DNA of 64,000 bases from JAEUOS01 sp031423955. GTDB taxonomy: Bacteria > Pseudomonadota > Gammaproteobacteria > Burkholderiales > JAEUOS01. The position numbers and the translations under genes are program-made. Shown piece after piece: positions 1 through 4,778 of this stretch. Each line of letters begins with the position of its first letter. The first letter of the stretch is position 1. Location: assembly GCA_031423955.1 (NCBI GenBank), contig JANPGJ010000342.1:1-64000 (forward strand), given 5' to 3'. The notes below the pieces were generated by a model. It searched no databases. It had not been told where the DNA came from and was given only the letters and a program-made list of their open reading frames with translations.

Positions 1-654
1 CGGCAGGTTGCGCTGGTTGGCCTCGGCATCCTTCTTCGCAAGCTCGATGAAGTAGGTGCCGATCGCGTTGCCGACGCCACGCGAACCCGAATGCAGCATG
101 AACCACACCGCACCGTCCTGATCCAGGCAAACCTCGATGAAATGGTTGCCGGTACCCAGTGTTCCCAACTGCTTGTGGTTGTTGGTGTTCAAGAAGCGCG
201 GATGCAGTTCGCACAGCGCGGCGAATTCGTCGGCCAGCGTCGCCCAGGCCTGGTCGACCAGACTGGGCGCATTTTCCCAACTACCCGCATCGCGGCCCTT
301 TCTGCGCGGGGTCATGCCATGCGGCACCGCGCGCTCGATGGCCGCGCGCAGCGGCCCGAGATTGTCCGGCAGGTCGGCGCCGACAAGCGTGGTCTTGCAG
401 GCCATCATGCCGCAGCCGATATCCACCCCGACGGCCGCCGGGATGATGGCCTTGAGTGTCGGGATCACCGAGCCCACGGTCGCACCGATCCCAAGATGCA
501 CGTCGGGCATCGCGGCGATGTGCTTGAACACGATCGGCAGCCGCGCGGCGTTGAAAAGCTGCTTCTTCGCCTCGTCTTCCACCGGCACGCCGCGGGTCCA
601 CATCTTCACCGGCACACCGCCGGTCACGTTTTCGATTGTGTAGTTCTGTTCCAT
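1..654 (-). CDS. rtcB: RtcB-type RNA-splicing ligase, 3' end cut by window edge
   Basis: GTP- and Mn-dependent RNA ligase that joins a 2',3'-cyclic phosphate or 3'-phosphate end to a 5'-OH end, the ends left by tRNA-cleaving nucleases and tRNA splicing. The first 218 codons are present and the rest lies beyond the left edge. Visible family signatures are VGVDIGCGM (Asp78 and Cys81, metal ligands), GTGNHFIEV (Asn170 and His171) and LHSGSRGVGN (His188). The guanylylated histidine lies in the missing C-terminal half, so activity cannot be judged here. The start is the ATG at 654, which gives the expected N-terminal length. It is the most promoter-distal visible gene of a minus-strand unit that begins with a tRNA array and includes an HNH nuclease, so tRNA or other structured RNA is its likely substrate. 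Confidence 0.95.
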   Translation of the reverse strand, partial: MEQNYTIENVTGGVPVKMWTRGVPVEDEAKKQLFNAARLPIVFKHIAAMPDVHLGIGATVGSVIPTLKAIIPAAVGVDIGCGMMACKTTLVGADLPDNLGPLRAAIERAVPHGMTPRRKGRDAGSWENAPSLVDQAWATLADEFAALCELHPRFLNTNNHKQLGTLGTGNHFIEVCLDQDGAVWFMLHSGSRGVGNAIGTYFIELAKKDAEANQRNLP

Positions 655-778
655 GTTGTTCTCGCTTTCACAATACATGAGTATCCGTTAACTTCAGTCA
701 CTTCGCTTCGCCTGAATTGGGAATCTGTTGCGACAAGTCGCGCACCTGCTAAATCCCCCGGTCGGGCTTCTGGGCCCA

Positions 779-808
779 CGGGGCGCCCATCCAATGATGG
801 GCGCCCCG
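779..808. repeat. perfect GC-rich hairpin between rtcB and the HNH gene
   Basis: A 13-bp perfect stem (779-791 pairs with 796-808) closes a CAAT loop. No T tract follows on either strand, so it is not a classical terminator. A related hairpin with the same GGGCGC...ATC arm style occurs at 1933-1960 in the same unit. It could be an RNA processing or stability element, or a REP-like palindrome. Confidence 0.75.
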
Positions 809-825
809 CTGCTCGGGCTTAGCCG

Positions 826-1395
826 TCAGTTCAGGCGCGAGCCCTTCGGCAGACGTTCAGCCAGCCAATCGTGCACGTCGGCACGAATGGCCCGCCCTTC
901 GAGCAGGAAATCCTCGAAGCGGCTTGGCACATAAGGCAGGTACAACAGCGGCATGCGCGCCTGATCCGGCGTGCGGTCAGCCTTGCGGCCGTTGCATGCA
1001 CCGCAGGCGGTGGCCAGGTTCATCCACGCCCAGCGCCCGCCGCGCGACAGCGGCACGATGTGCTCGCATTGCAGGTCGCGTTCGGCGAAACATTGCCCGC
1101 AATAGGCGCAGGTGAAGCGGTCGCGCCGCAACAGCTTGGTCCTGCTGAAAGCCGGCGAGTTGTCGAACAGGTTGACCCGCGCGGCGCCGGCCAACGCGAT
1201 GATCGGATACACCTCGATGACAGAGCGGCGGTTGCGCGCCAGATTGAAACCGCCGCGCAGCGTGGCCAGCGGCCCGGCGCCCTCAAACCACGCCACCGCA
1301 CCGGCCGCCACGTGCAGGGCCGCATGTTCCTGCGTAATCCACGCTTGCGGCGTGCCCTGGATGTCGAGTTGCAGCACATGGTGTTGTGGATGCAT
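826..1395 (-). CDS. HNH endonuclease
   Basis: A 189-residue protein ending in a zinc-stabilised HNH nuclease fold. The motif order is Cys96-x2-Cys99 (CAYC), the catalytic C110-E-H112 segment followed by IVPLSRGG, Asn126, then Cys131-x2-Cys134 with an adjacent Asn and Lys. The N-terminal ~85 residues match no domain I recognise. The ATG at 1395 is chosen because GAAAGGAGG stands at ideal spacing before it. Longer in-frame reading runs through tRNA-Arg and tRNA-Ser and is an artefact. It is co-directional with rtcB (171 bp apart) and 44 bp behind tRNA-Arg(CCG). HNH enzymes usually cut DNA; whether this one cuts DNA or RNA cannot be told from sequence. Its place in a tRNA/RNA-ligase unit suggests a conflict, repair or mobility role. 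Confidence 0.9.
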   Translation of the reverse strand: MHPQHHVLQLDIQGTPQAWITQEHAALHVAAGAVAWFEGAGPLATLRGGFNLARNRRSVIEVYPIIALAGAARVNLFDNSPAFSRTKLLRRDRFTCAYCGQCFAERDLQCEHIVPLSRGGRWAWMNLATACGACNGRKADRTPDQARMPLLYLPYVPSRFEDFLLEGRAIRADVHDWLAERLPKGSRLN

Positions 1396-1439
1396 GACGG
1401 GCCTCCTTTCGCGGGCCGGGTGAGTTGGGTGATTGATAT

Positions 1440-1515
1440 TGGTGCGTCCGGGTGAGTTCGAATCACCGGCCTCGACCTTCGGAGGGTCGCGCTCTTCCAG
1501 CTGAGCTACGGACGC
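1440..1515 (-). tRNA. tRNA-Arg(CCG), array member
   Basis: Complete 76-nt cloverleaf with encoded CCA. The acceptor GCGTCCG pairs with CGGACGC, the anticodon loop is CTCCGAA and the discriminator is A. It is the last tRNA before the HNH gene. A separate tRNA-Arg(CCG) of different sequence lies at 4513-4589, so the isoacceptor is duplicated within 3 kb. Confidence 0.95.
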
Positions 1516-1528
1516 GTGGATGGGTGGG

Positions 1529-1618
1529 TGGCGGAGAGCGGGCGGATCGAACGCCCGCGGCGATTCCTCGCCGGCCATGGCTTAGCAAGCCAGCCCCTTG
1601 CCGCTCGGGCAGCTCTCC
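1529..1618 (-). tRNA. tRNA-Ser(GCT), array member
   Basis: 90-nt class II tRNA with a long variable arm, encoded CCA, G73, and anticodon loop TTGCTAA (reads AGC/AGT). The acceptor GGAGAGC pairs with GCTCTCC. It lies 13 nt upstream of tRNA-Arg(CCG). Confidence 0.93.
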
Positions 1619-1673
1619 GTACTGCGTGAAAGCGCCGATTGCTCAACGCTCGTAGTGATCGCGATTGCTGCCG

Positions 1674-1913
1674 TCAAAAGCAGCCGCTTTGCATGCAGCA
1701 GCGTTTGAAACGCAGCCCCGAGCCGCACACGCATGGGTCGTTGCGCCCGAGCTTTTCGATCAGATCCTTGTTACCGCCGACGAAACGCAGTCCGCGCTTG
1801 ACCTGCGTCTCGGACGGGTAACCCTTGCGGCGCTTGGCCATGACCTCGAAAGCTTGAGTCGTTATCGGTAATGAAATACATGGCATACCTCCTTCAACGG
1901 TGATGCGGGGCAT
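1674..1913 (-). CDS. small SEC-C motif protein
   Basis: Up to 79 residues, ending in a SEC-C zinc-binding motif: GRNDPCVCGSG followed by FKRCC, the C-x-C-x8-C-C pattern also found at the SecA C-terminus. The N-terminal part is basic (AKRRKGYPSETQVKRG). The function is unknown; such motifs bind zinc and mediate protein or nucleic-acid contacts. The start is uncertain. The ATG at 1913 gives the longest plausible product, the ATG at 1886 sits only 1 nt after an AAGGAGG, and the ATG at 1841 begins at the basic region. The same AAGGAGG is ideally spaced for an ATG at 1881 in another frame that encodes only about 36 codons, possibly a leader peptide. It sits inside the tRNA array between the Lys-like gene and tRNA-Ser, all on one strand. 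Confidence 0.7.
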   Translation of the reverse strand: MPRITVEGGMPCISLPITTQAFEVMAKRRKGYPSETQVKRGLRFVGGNKDLIEKLGRNDPCVCGSGLRFKRCCMQSGCF

Positions 1914-1932
1914 TGGGTCGCCCCGCGGATTG

Positions 1933-1960
1933 ACCGGGGCGCATCGGCGATGCGCCCGGT
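1933..1960. repeat. GC-rich hairpin upstream of the SEC-C gene
   Basis: A 9-bp perfect stem (1937-1945 with 1949-1957) around a 3-nt loop is extended by three pairs across a one-base bulge. An alternative shorter hairpin (1921-1925 with 1935-1939) overlaps it, so two exclusive folds are possible in the leader of the SEC-C gene. It resembles the hairpin at 779-808. Confidence 0.65.
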
Positions 1961-2065
1961 TTGGCCAATGCGGATTGCTTCGTCTGCAAACTGAACGGTC
2001 GTGGCTTGCACCGCGGTGCCGACCATGCAGACCCGCGCTCAAGGCGGCCGCTGCGATGAATGTTC

Positions 2066-2141
2066 TGGTGCGCCGCCAGGGGCTCGAACCCTGACTTCCC
2101 GGGGTAAGGGCCCGGTACTCTGCCACTCGAGTTCGCGACGC
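2066..2141 (-). tRNA. tRNA-Lys(CTT)-like, atypical
   Basis: A 76-nt cloverleaf folds fully: acceptor GCGTCGC with GCGGCGC (one G-U), D stem ACTC/GAGT, anticodon stem CCGGG/CCCGG, T stem CAGGG/CCCTG, A73 and encoded CCA. The anticodon loop is CCCTTAC, giving CTT. It departs from near-universal positions: G instead of U8, G instead of A14 and C instead of U33. It could be a degenerate or specialised tRNA; the isotype is read only from the anticodon. Confidence 0.7.
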
Positions 2142-2167
2142 GTTGTGGTGCCTGATCGCATGTGCTT

Positions 2168-2241
2168 GGGGGTGACCGGCCGGAGTCGAACCGGCACCAG
2201 CGGATCCACAATCCACGGCTCTACCATTGAGCTACGGCCAC
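2168..2241 (-). tRNA. tRNA-His(GTG)
   Basis: Acceptor GTGGCCG pairs with CGGTCAC, the anticodon loop is TTGTGGA, and C73 is the histidine identity base. The 3' end reads CCC rather than CCA, so CCA must be added enzymatically. The -1 base is T, so G-1 would also have to be added after transcription. Confidence 0.92.
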
Positions 2242-2260
2242 ACCCAAGCACACGCTTGCC

Positions 2261-2336
2261 TGGTCTCGGTGGCAGGGTTCGAACCTGCGGCCTCGTGATC
2301 CCAAATCACGCGCGCTGCCAACTGCGCCACACCGAG
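2261..2336 (-). tRNA. tRNA-Pro(TGG)
   Basis: 76-nt cloverleaf with acceptor CTCGGTG/CACCGAG, anticodon loop TTTGGGA, T arm GCAGG TTCGAAC CCTGC, A73 and encoded CCA. Nineteen nucleotides separate it from tRNA-His. Confidence 0.95.
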
Positions 2337-2358
2337 ATAAAGCGGGTTGATGCGAATC

Positions 2359-2549
2359 TGGCTCCCCGGCGTGGCCTCGAACCACGTACCTCCTGGTTAT
2401 GGGAAACACTGAACAAACCCGCAGGTCTGGAAAATCGTATGTACAAGCTGCTCAATCAACCGGCCCCATCGCTGGCTGGTCCGCATTCCAGGAACTTGTT
2501 CAGCGTTTTGTAAATCGCCAGGCGCTCTACCGACTTGAGCTACCGGGAA
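2359..2549 (-). tRNA. tRNA-Met(CAT), interrupted in the anticodon loop
   Basis: The 5' part (2517-2549) carries acceptor TTCCCGG, a D arm and anticodon-stem strand CCTGG. The 3' part (2359-2401) carries CATAA, stem strand CCAGG, T arm CGTGG TTCGAGG CCACG, acceptor CCGGGGA, G73 and CCA. The halves pair perfectly apart from one G-U. About 115 nt (2402-2516) separates them, just 5' of the CAT anticodon. Joining the halves gives loop CCCATAA, with C at position 33 instead of U. Unless the insert is removed from RNA, the tRNA is inactive. Confidence 0.8.
2402..2516. repeat. ~115-nt palindrome-ended insertion in tRNA-Met
   Basis: The ends form a 13-bp helix (2404-2416 with 2496-2508, one G-U in the tRNA-sense RNA). 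The interior holds the core GTCCGCATTCCAGG (2479-2492, plus strand), whose reverse complement occurs in the tRNA-Cys insertion at 2690-2703. In the tRNA sense the core starts 3 nt after the first arm. The insert carries no ORF and I see no group I intron core. It may be an RNA-level intron or a small DNA insertion. Confidence 0.75.
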
Positions 2550-2556
2550 AACTGAT

Positions 2557-2633
2557 TGGCGCCTCGTGACCGATTCGAACGGCCGACCTGCCGGGTAGAA
2601 GCCGGTTGCTCTGATCCGCTGAGCTAACGAGGC
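2557..2633 (-). tRNA. tRNA-Arg(TCT)
   Basis: 77-nt tRNA with acceptor GCCTCGT/ACGAGGC, anticodon loop CTTCTAC (reads AGA), T loop TTCGAAT, G73 and encoded CCA. Its 5' end is one base from the CCA of the tRNA-Cys 3' half. The outer anticodon-stem pair is an A-C mismatch. Confidence 0.9.
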
Positions 2634-2634
2634 G

Positions 2635-2830
2635 TGGATTCGGCGGTCCGATTCGAACGGACGCGGGTATGAAAGCACTCAAATCAGCCCCTGGAATGCG
2701 GACTCTCGAACGCAGAGCTGATTCGCGCGAAACGTCGCAAAAGCGTCCTGCGCTTGCTACGGGCTGATTTTGTGCTCCCATCGCCGTCTGGATTGCAGCC
2801 AGATGCCTTCGACCACTTGGCTACGCCGAA
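2635..2830 (-). tRNA. tRNA-Cys(GCA), interrupted in the variable region
   Basis: The 5' part (2787-2830) has acceptor TTCGGCG, a D arm and a complete anticodon arm TCTGG CTGCAAT CCAGA. The 3' part (2635-2662) has T arm GTCCG TTCGAAT CGGAC, acceptor CGCCGAA, T73 (the cysteine identity base) and CCA. The acceptor halves pair perfectly over 7 bp. The intervening 2663-2786 falls between the anticodon arm and T arm, so unlike the Met case the tRNA could conceivably keep it as a giant variable arm. Confidence 0.8.
2663..2786. repeat. ~124-nt palindrome-ended insertion in tRNA-Cys
   Basis: The terminal arms 2669-2690 and 2761-2781 pair over about 20 bp in the tRNA-sense RNA, with G-U pairs and one small internal loop. 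The core CCTGGAATGCGGAC lies at 2690-2703 on the plus strand, directly after the first arm. This is the same arrangement as in the tRNA-Met insertion but in the opposite orientation relative to the host tRNA. There is no ORF. A few outer bases belong to the tRNA variable loop and the exact junctions are ambiguous. Confidence 0.75.
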
Positions 2831-2836
2831 ATACTT

Positions 2837-2912
2837 GGGCTCCGGGCCACGGGGTCGAACCGCGAACCTTCGGCTTTGGAGGCCGCTGCTCTGCCAATTG
2901 AGCTAACCCGGA
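2837..2912 (-). tRNA. tRNA-Trp(CCA)
   Basis: Acceptor TCCGGGT/GCCCGGA, anticodon loop CTCCAAA, T arm CGCGG TTCGACC CCGTG, and G73, the tryptophan identity base. The 3' end is encoded as CCC, not CCA. The outermost anticodon-stem pair is G-A. Confidence 0.92.
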
Positions 2913-2919
2913 ATTGCAT

Positions 2920-2998
2920 TGGTACCTCGTGCACGATTCGAACGTGCGGCCTCCGGATTCGTAATCCGGCGCTCTGGATCCGGCTGAGCTAACGAGGT
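2920..2998 (-). tRNA. tRNA-Arg(ACG)
   Basis: 79-nt tRNA with acceptor ACCTCGT/ACGAGGT, an enlarged D loop, anticodon loop TTACGAA, variable AGGCC, T arm GCACG TTCGAAT CGTGC, A73 and encoded CCA. It lies 7 nt from its neighbours on both sides. Confidence 0.95.
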
Positions 2999-3005
2999 TC
3001 AATCA

Positions 3006-3081
3006 TGGTGCCGGGAGACGGCTTCGATCCCCCGCCGCACGCGCCTTCAACGCGCCGCTCTACCGACTGAGCTATCCCGGC
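3006..3081 (-). tRNA. tRNA-Phe(GAA), divergent T arm
   Basis: Acceptor GCCGGGA/TCCCGGC, anticodon stem GCGCG/CGCGT, loop TTGAAGG, A73 and encoded CCA. The T loop is ATCGAAG (A54 in place of T54) and the T stem GGGGG/CCGTC has a G-G mismatch and a G-U pair, so the T arm looks weakened. Confidence 0.85.
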
Positions 3082-3090
3082 AAAATGTGA

Positions 3091-3166
3091 TGGCGCCTCG
3101 TGCGAGAGTCGAACTCGCGGCTTCCGACTGGACAGGCCGGCACTCTGACCACTGAGTTAACGAAGC
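3091..3166 (-). tRNA. tRNA-Asp(GTC)
   Basis: Acceptor GCTTCGT/ACGAGGC with one G-U, D stem ACTC/GAGT, anticodon loop CTGTCCA, T arm GCGAG TTCGACT CTCGC, G73 (aspartate identity base) and encoded CCA. Confidence 0.93.
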
Positions 3167-3178
3167 GTAGAGAAGTAT

Positions 3179-3255
3179 TGGCGCCCCCGGCGACGATTCG
3201 AACGCGCGGCCTGCCGATTACAAATCGGCTGCTCTGCCAACTGAGCTACGGGGGC
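3179..3255 (-). tRNA. tRNA-Thr(TGT) with a bulged T stem
   Basis: Acceptor GCCCCCG/CGGGGGC, anticodon stem GCCGA/TCGGC and loop TTTGTAA, with encoded CCA. The T-stem 5' strand GCGCG pairs with CG-CGC only if one extra T in the 3' strand bulges out. That single-base insertion makes it 77 nt and may affect function. Confidence 0.87.
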
Positions 3256-3264
3256 GTAGGTCTC

Positions 3265-3405
3265 CACTTCGGTTGTGCCCACACGCGAGCATCCCGTCGG
3301 ATGTGGTGTCTCGCTGCACGTGACCTGGGTCTCTAGGCGCGCGCACATCCCGCACCGCCAACACCATGTCGCGCGGCAACGGAGTGCATGGGCACACCCG
3401 AAGTG
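3265..3405. repeat. 141-nt palindrome-ended element between tRNA-Thr and tRNA-Gly
   Basis: The 17-nt arms 3265-3281 and 3389-3405 are inverted repeats with a single mismatch. The interior can form further stems, such as GGATGTG with CACATCC. Size and arm length resemble the insertions in tRNA-Met and tRNA-Cys, but I do not find their 14-nt core here. It accounts for most of the 226-nt gap between tRNA-Gly and tRNA-Thr, where other array gaps are 1-26 nt. No tRNA halves flank it. Confidence 0.65.
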
Positions 3406-3481
3406 AATGCAGGTGGGCGGTGGGGTGTCCTTGCGGATCGCCCGCCGCCTACCACTGCAACGCCACAAACAAGTGGCGTCG

Positions 3482-3557
3482 TGGAGCGGATGACGAGTCT
3501 CGAACTCGTGGCCTCGACGTTGGAAATGTCGCGCTCTGCCAACTGAGCTACATCCGC
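3482..3557 (-). tRNA. tRNA-Gly(TCC), first gene of the array
   Basis: Acceptor GCGGATG/CATCCGC, D stem GCTC/GAGC, anticodon loop TTTCCAA, T arm ACGAG TTCGAGA CTCGT, T73 and encoded CCA. The innermost anticodon-stem pair is A-C. It is the promoter-proximal tRNA, 51 nt after a boxA-like sequence. Confidence 0.92.
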
Positions 3558-3608
3558 ATTTGTGCAAGAACTGCCAGCGGCCAGAACCGCGGCGGTCTTG
3601 CGCCGAAT

Positions 3609-3620
3609 TGTCAAAGAGCG
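3609..3620 (-). promoter_or_regulatory. boxA-like antitermination site in the tRNA-array leader
   Basis: The minus strand reads CGCTCTTTGACA, 10 of 12 matches to the E. coli rrn boxA TGCTCTTTAACA, followed by AATTCGG as in betaproteobacterial rRNA leaders. BoxA recruits NusB/NusE and prevents Rho termination in untranslated RNA. I could not identify a convincing -35/-10 pair between it and the terminator at 3696-3732. Confidence 0.6.
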
Positions 3621-3695
3621 TCCACCATGATTTGGTGGTGCGATCCGTTGATCGCTGCCTGCGCGCGGAGCGCGCAAGCCGGTTGAGGCTGGAGA

Positions 3696-3732
3696 AAAAC
3701 AAAAAGGCCCGGATCCTTGCGGAATCCGGGCC
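3696..3732 (-). terminator. Rho-independent terminator on the minus strand
   Basis: A 9-bp GC-rich stem (3724-3732 with 3706-3714) is followed on the minus strand by TTTTTGTTTTT. It lies 30 bp after the stop codon of the small minus-strand gene at 3762-3944 and isolates the tRNA-array leader from upstream transcription. Confidence 0.85.
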
Positions 3733-3761
3733 TCTGCGAACAGAGTTTCGAGGGCGCGTAC

Positions 3762-3944
3762 CTATACGCGCGCCTCGCCCGGATGCATCTGGCTATCGTT
3801 CCGCCCGACCCATGGTTGACTTGACGGAAATGCCGGATGCGTGACCGCGCCGCAGGTACCGGGCGACTTCATCGCTCCGGCACGCACGAACGCCGCCGTA
3901 CCCATGATGGGTCGGTTGCGTGTGATGGTGTGCCTGGATTTCAC
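3762..3944 (-). CDS. possible small protein of unknown function, 60 residues
   Basis: A GTG-initiated reading frame with AGAGG 8 nt before the start and a strong intrinsic terminator just after the stop. The product is basic at the N-terminus (KSRHTITRNRP) and carries several Gly, Ala and Pro residues. I recognise no domain, signal peptide or membrane segment. A palindrome (3749-3777) surrounds the stop codon. A TTGACC stands about 95 nt upstream in the same orientation and could be a -35 element. The region could instead encode a small RNA ending at the same terminator. It is divergent from the helix-turn-helix gene at 4081. Confidence 0.4.
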   Translation of the reverse strand: MKSRHTITRNRPIMGTAAFVRAGAMKSPGTCGAVTHPAFPSSQPWVGRNDSQMHPGEARV

Positions 3945-4080
3945 GATGTGGCCTCTGTCGAAAACGTCGGGCTGAAGATTGCGTAAGCCTGCAATGGAAG
4001 CGAACTGTAAATAGTCTTTACACATTGGTCAAGCCCCTGCGAAAATAATATTTCAACCTGTTGCATCGAACACACACAAA

Positions 4081-4503
4081 TTGGCGAACACCACAATTTT
4101 GCGACGACAAAACGTCCTCGATCTGTTTCAGGCTTATGCCGAGCGTGCGATGGCTGCCGGCGCCCCGCCGAAGGGACTCGAGCAGGCCTTCGCTGCCACC
4201 CTGCAGATCTCCCCGAGCATGTGGAGCCAGATCAAGGCGTCGCGGCCGATCGGCGACAAGCTGGCGCGGCAGATCGAGAAGCTGTGCGGCAAACCCGGCG
4301 GATGGCTTGACCAGGCGCGCGCGGTGCAGGCCATCACGCCGGTTGAACAGGCATTTCTGGATTTGGCGCTTGTCGCCTGGCGCGCGACCAACAGCAGCGG
4401 GAAAAAACATCTGCGCGCGCAATTGGCGGGAATCATGCAGGGAACAATGGATGGTGCCGACCAAACGGCAACCCGCGTCGCGTCGCTTAAACCGATACAA
4501 TAA
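4081..4503 (+). CDS. helix-turn-helix (Cro/CI-like) protein
   Basis: A 140-residue protein with one helix-turn-helix-like segment at about residues 36-66: FAATLQISPSMWSQIKASR, then GDKLARQIEKLCGKPGGWLD. The arrangement is typical of a lambda-repressor-like DNA-binding fold in which the second helix carries SPSMWSQIK. The C-terminal half is probably helical with no recognised ligand domain. The start is a TTG at 4081 with no clear ribosome-binding site; an internal ATG at 4150 would remove part of the first helix. It ends 9 bp before tRNA-Arg(CCG) and precedes tex. Probable role is transcription regulation; targets are unknown. Confidence 0.75.
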   Translation: MANTTILRRQNVLDLFQAYAERAMAAGAPPKGLEQAFAATLQISPSMWSQIKASRPIGDKLARQIEKLCGKPGGWLDQARAVQAITPVEQAFLDLALVAWRATNSSGKKHLRAQLAGIMQGTMDGADQTATRVASLKPIQ

Positions 4504-4512
4504 CTCCCTTGC

Positions 4513-4589
4513 GCGCCCGTAGCTCAGATGGATAGAGTACTGCCCTCCGAAGGCAGGGGTCACACGTTCGAATCGTGTCGGGCGCGCCA
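4513..4589 (+). tRNA. tRNA-Arg(CCG), chromosomal copy outside the array
   Basis: 77-nt tRNA with acceptor GCGCCCG/CGGGCGC, D stem GCTC/GAGT, anticodon loop CTCCGAA, T arm ACACG TTCGAAT CGTGT, G73 and encoded CCA. It differs clearly in sequence from the array tRNA-Arg(CCG) at 1440-1515. Confidence 0.97.
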
Positions 4590-4778
4590 GATTTCCTCCC
4601 TGAACCGCCGCCAAGCCTGCGTCCCAAGCACGCTCGAAGTTCGCGCCCTGGCTTGAACACTCCCTTTTTCGTCCAGACGCACGCCGCAGTGCTCAGCTGC
4701 GACCACCTCGGCTGCGCGGCCCAGACCGTTTGAACCAATTCCGCGCGTTTTCGCGCCGTAGCTCTCGCAAACTCCCAG

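Noticed and set aside
779..808. Intrinsic terminator between HNH and rtcB
   Set aside because: The stem is strong but no T tract follows on either strand.
1396..1578. N-terminal extension of the HNH protein to residue -61
   Set aside because: It reads straight through tRNA-Arg and tRNA-Ser, and the ATG at 1395 has an ideal ribosome-binding site.
2402..2786. Group I or group II introns in tRNA-Met and tRNA-Cys
   Set aside because: The inserts (115 and 124 nt) are shorter than any usual group I intron, I see no P7-type core or intron-encoded ORF, and the Cys site is in the variable loop rather than the anticodon loop.
2000..3700. CRISPR array
   Set aside because: The regular spacing comes from tRNA genes; no direct repeat with unique spacers exists and no cas gene is present.
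1894..3702. Several long open frames across the tRNA array
   Set aside because: They are read through tRNA genes and their repeated patterns (such as SVAQLEER-type motifs) are typical translations of tRNA sequence, not proteins.
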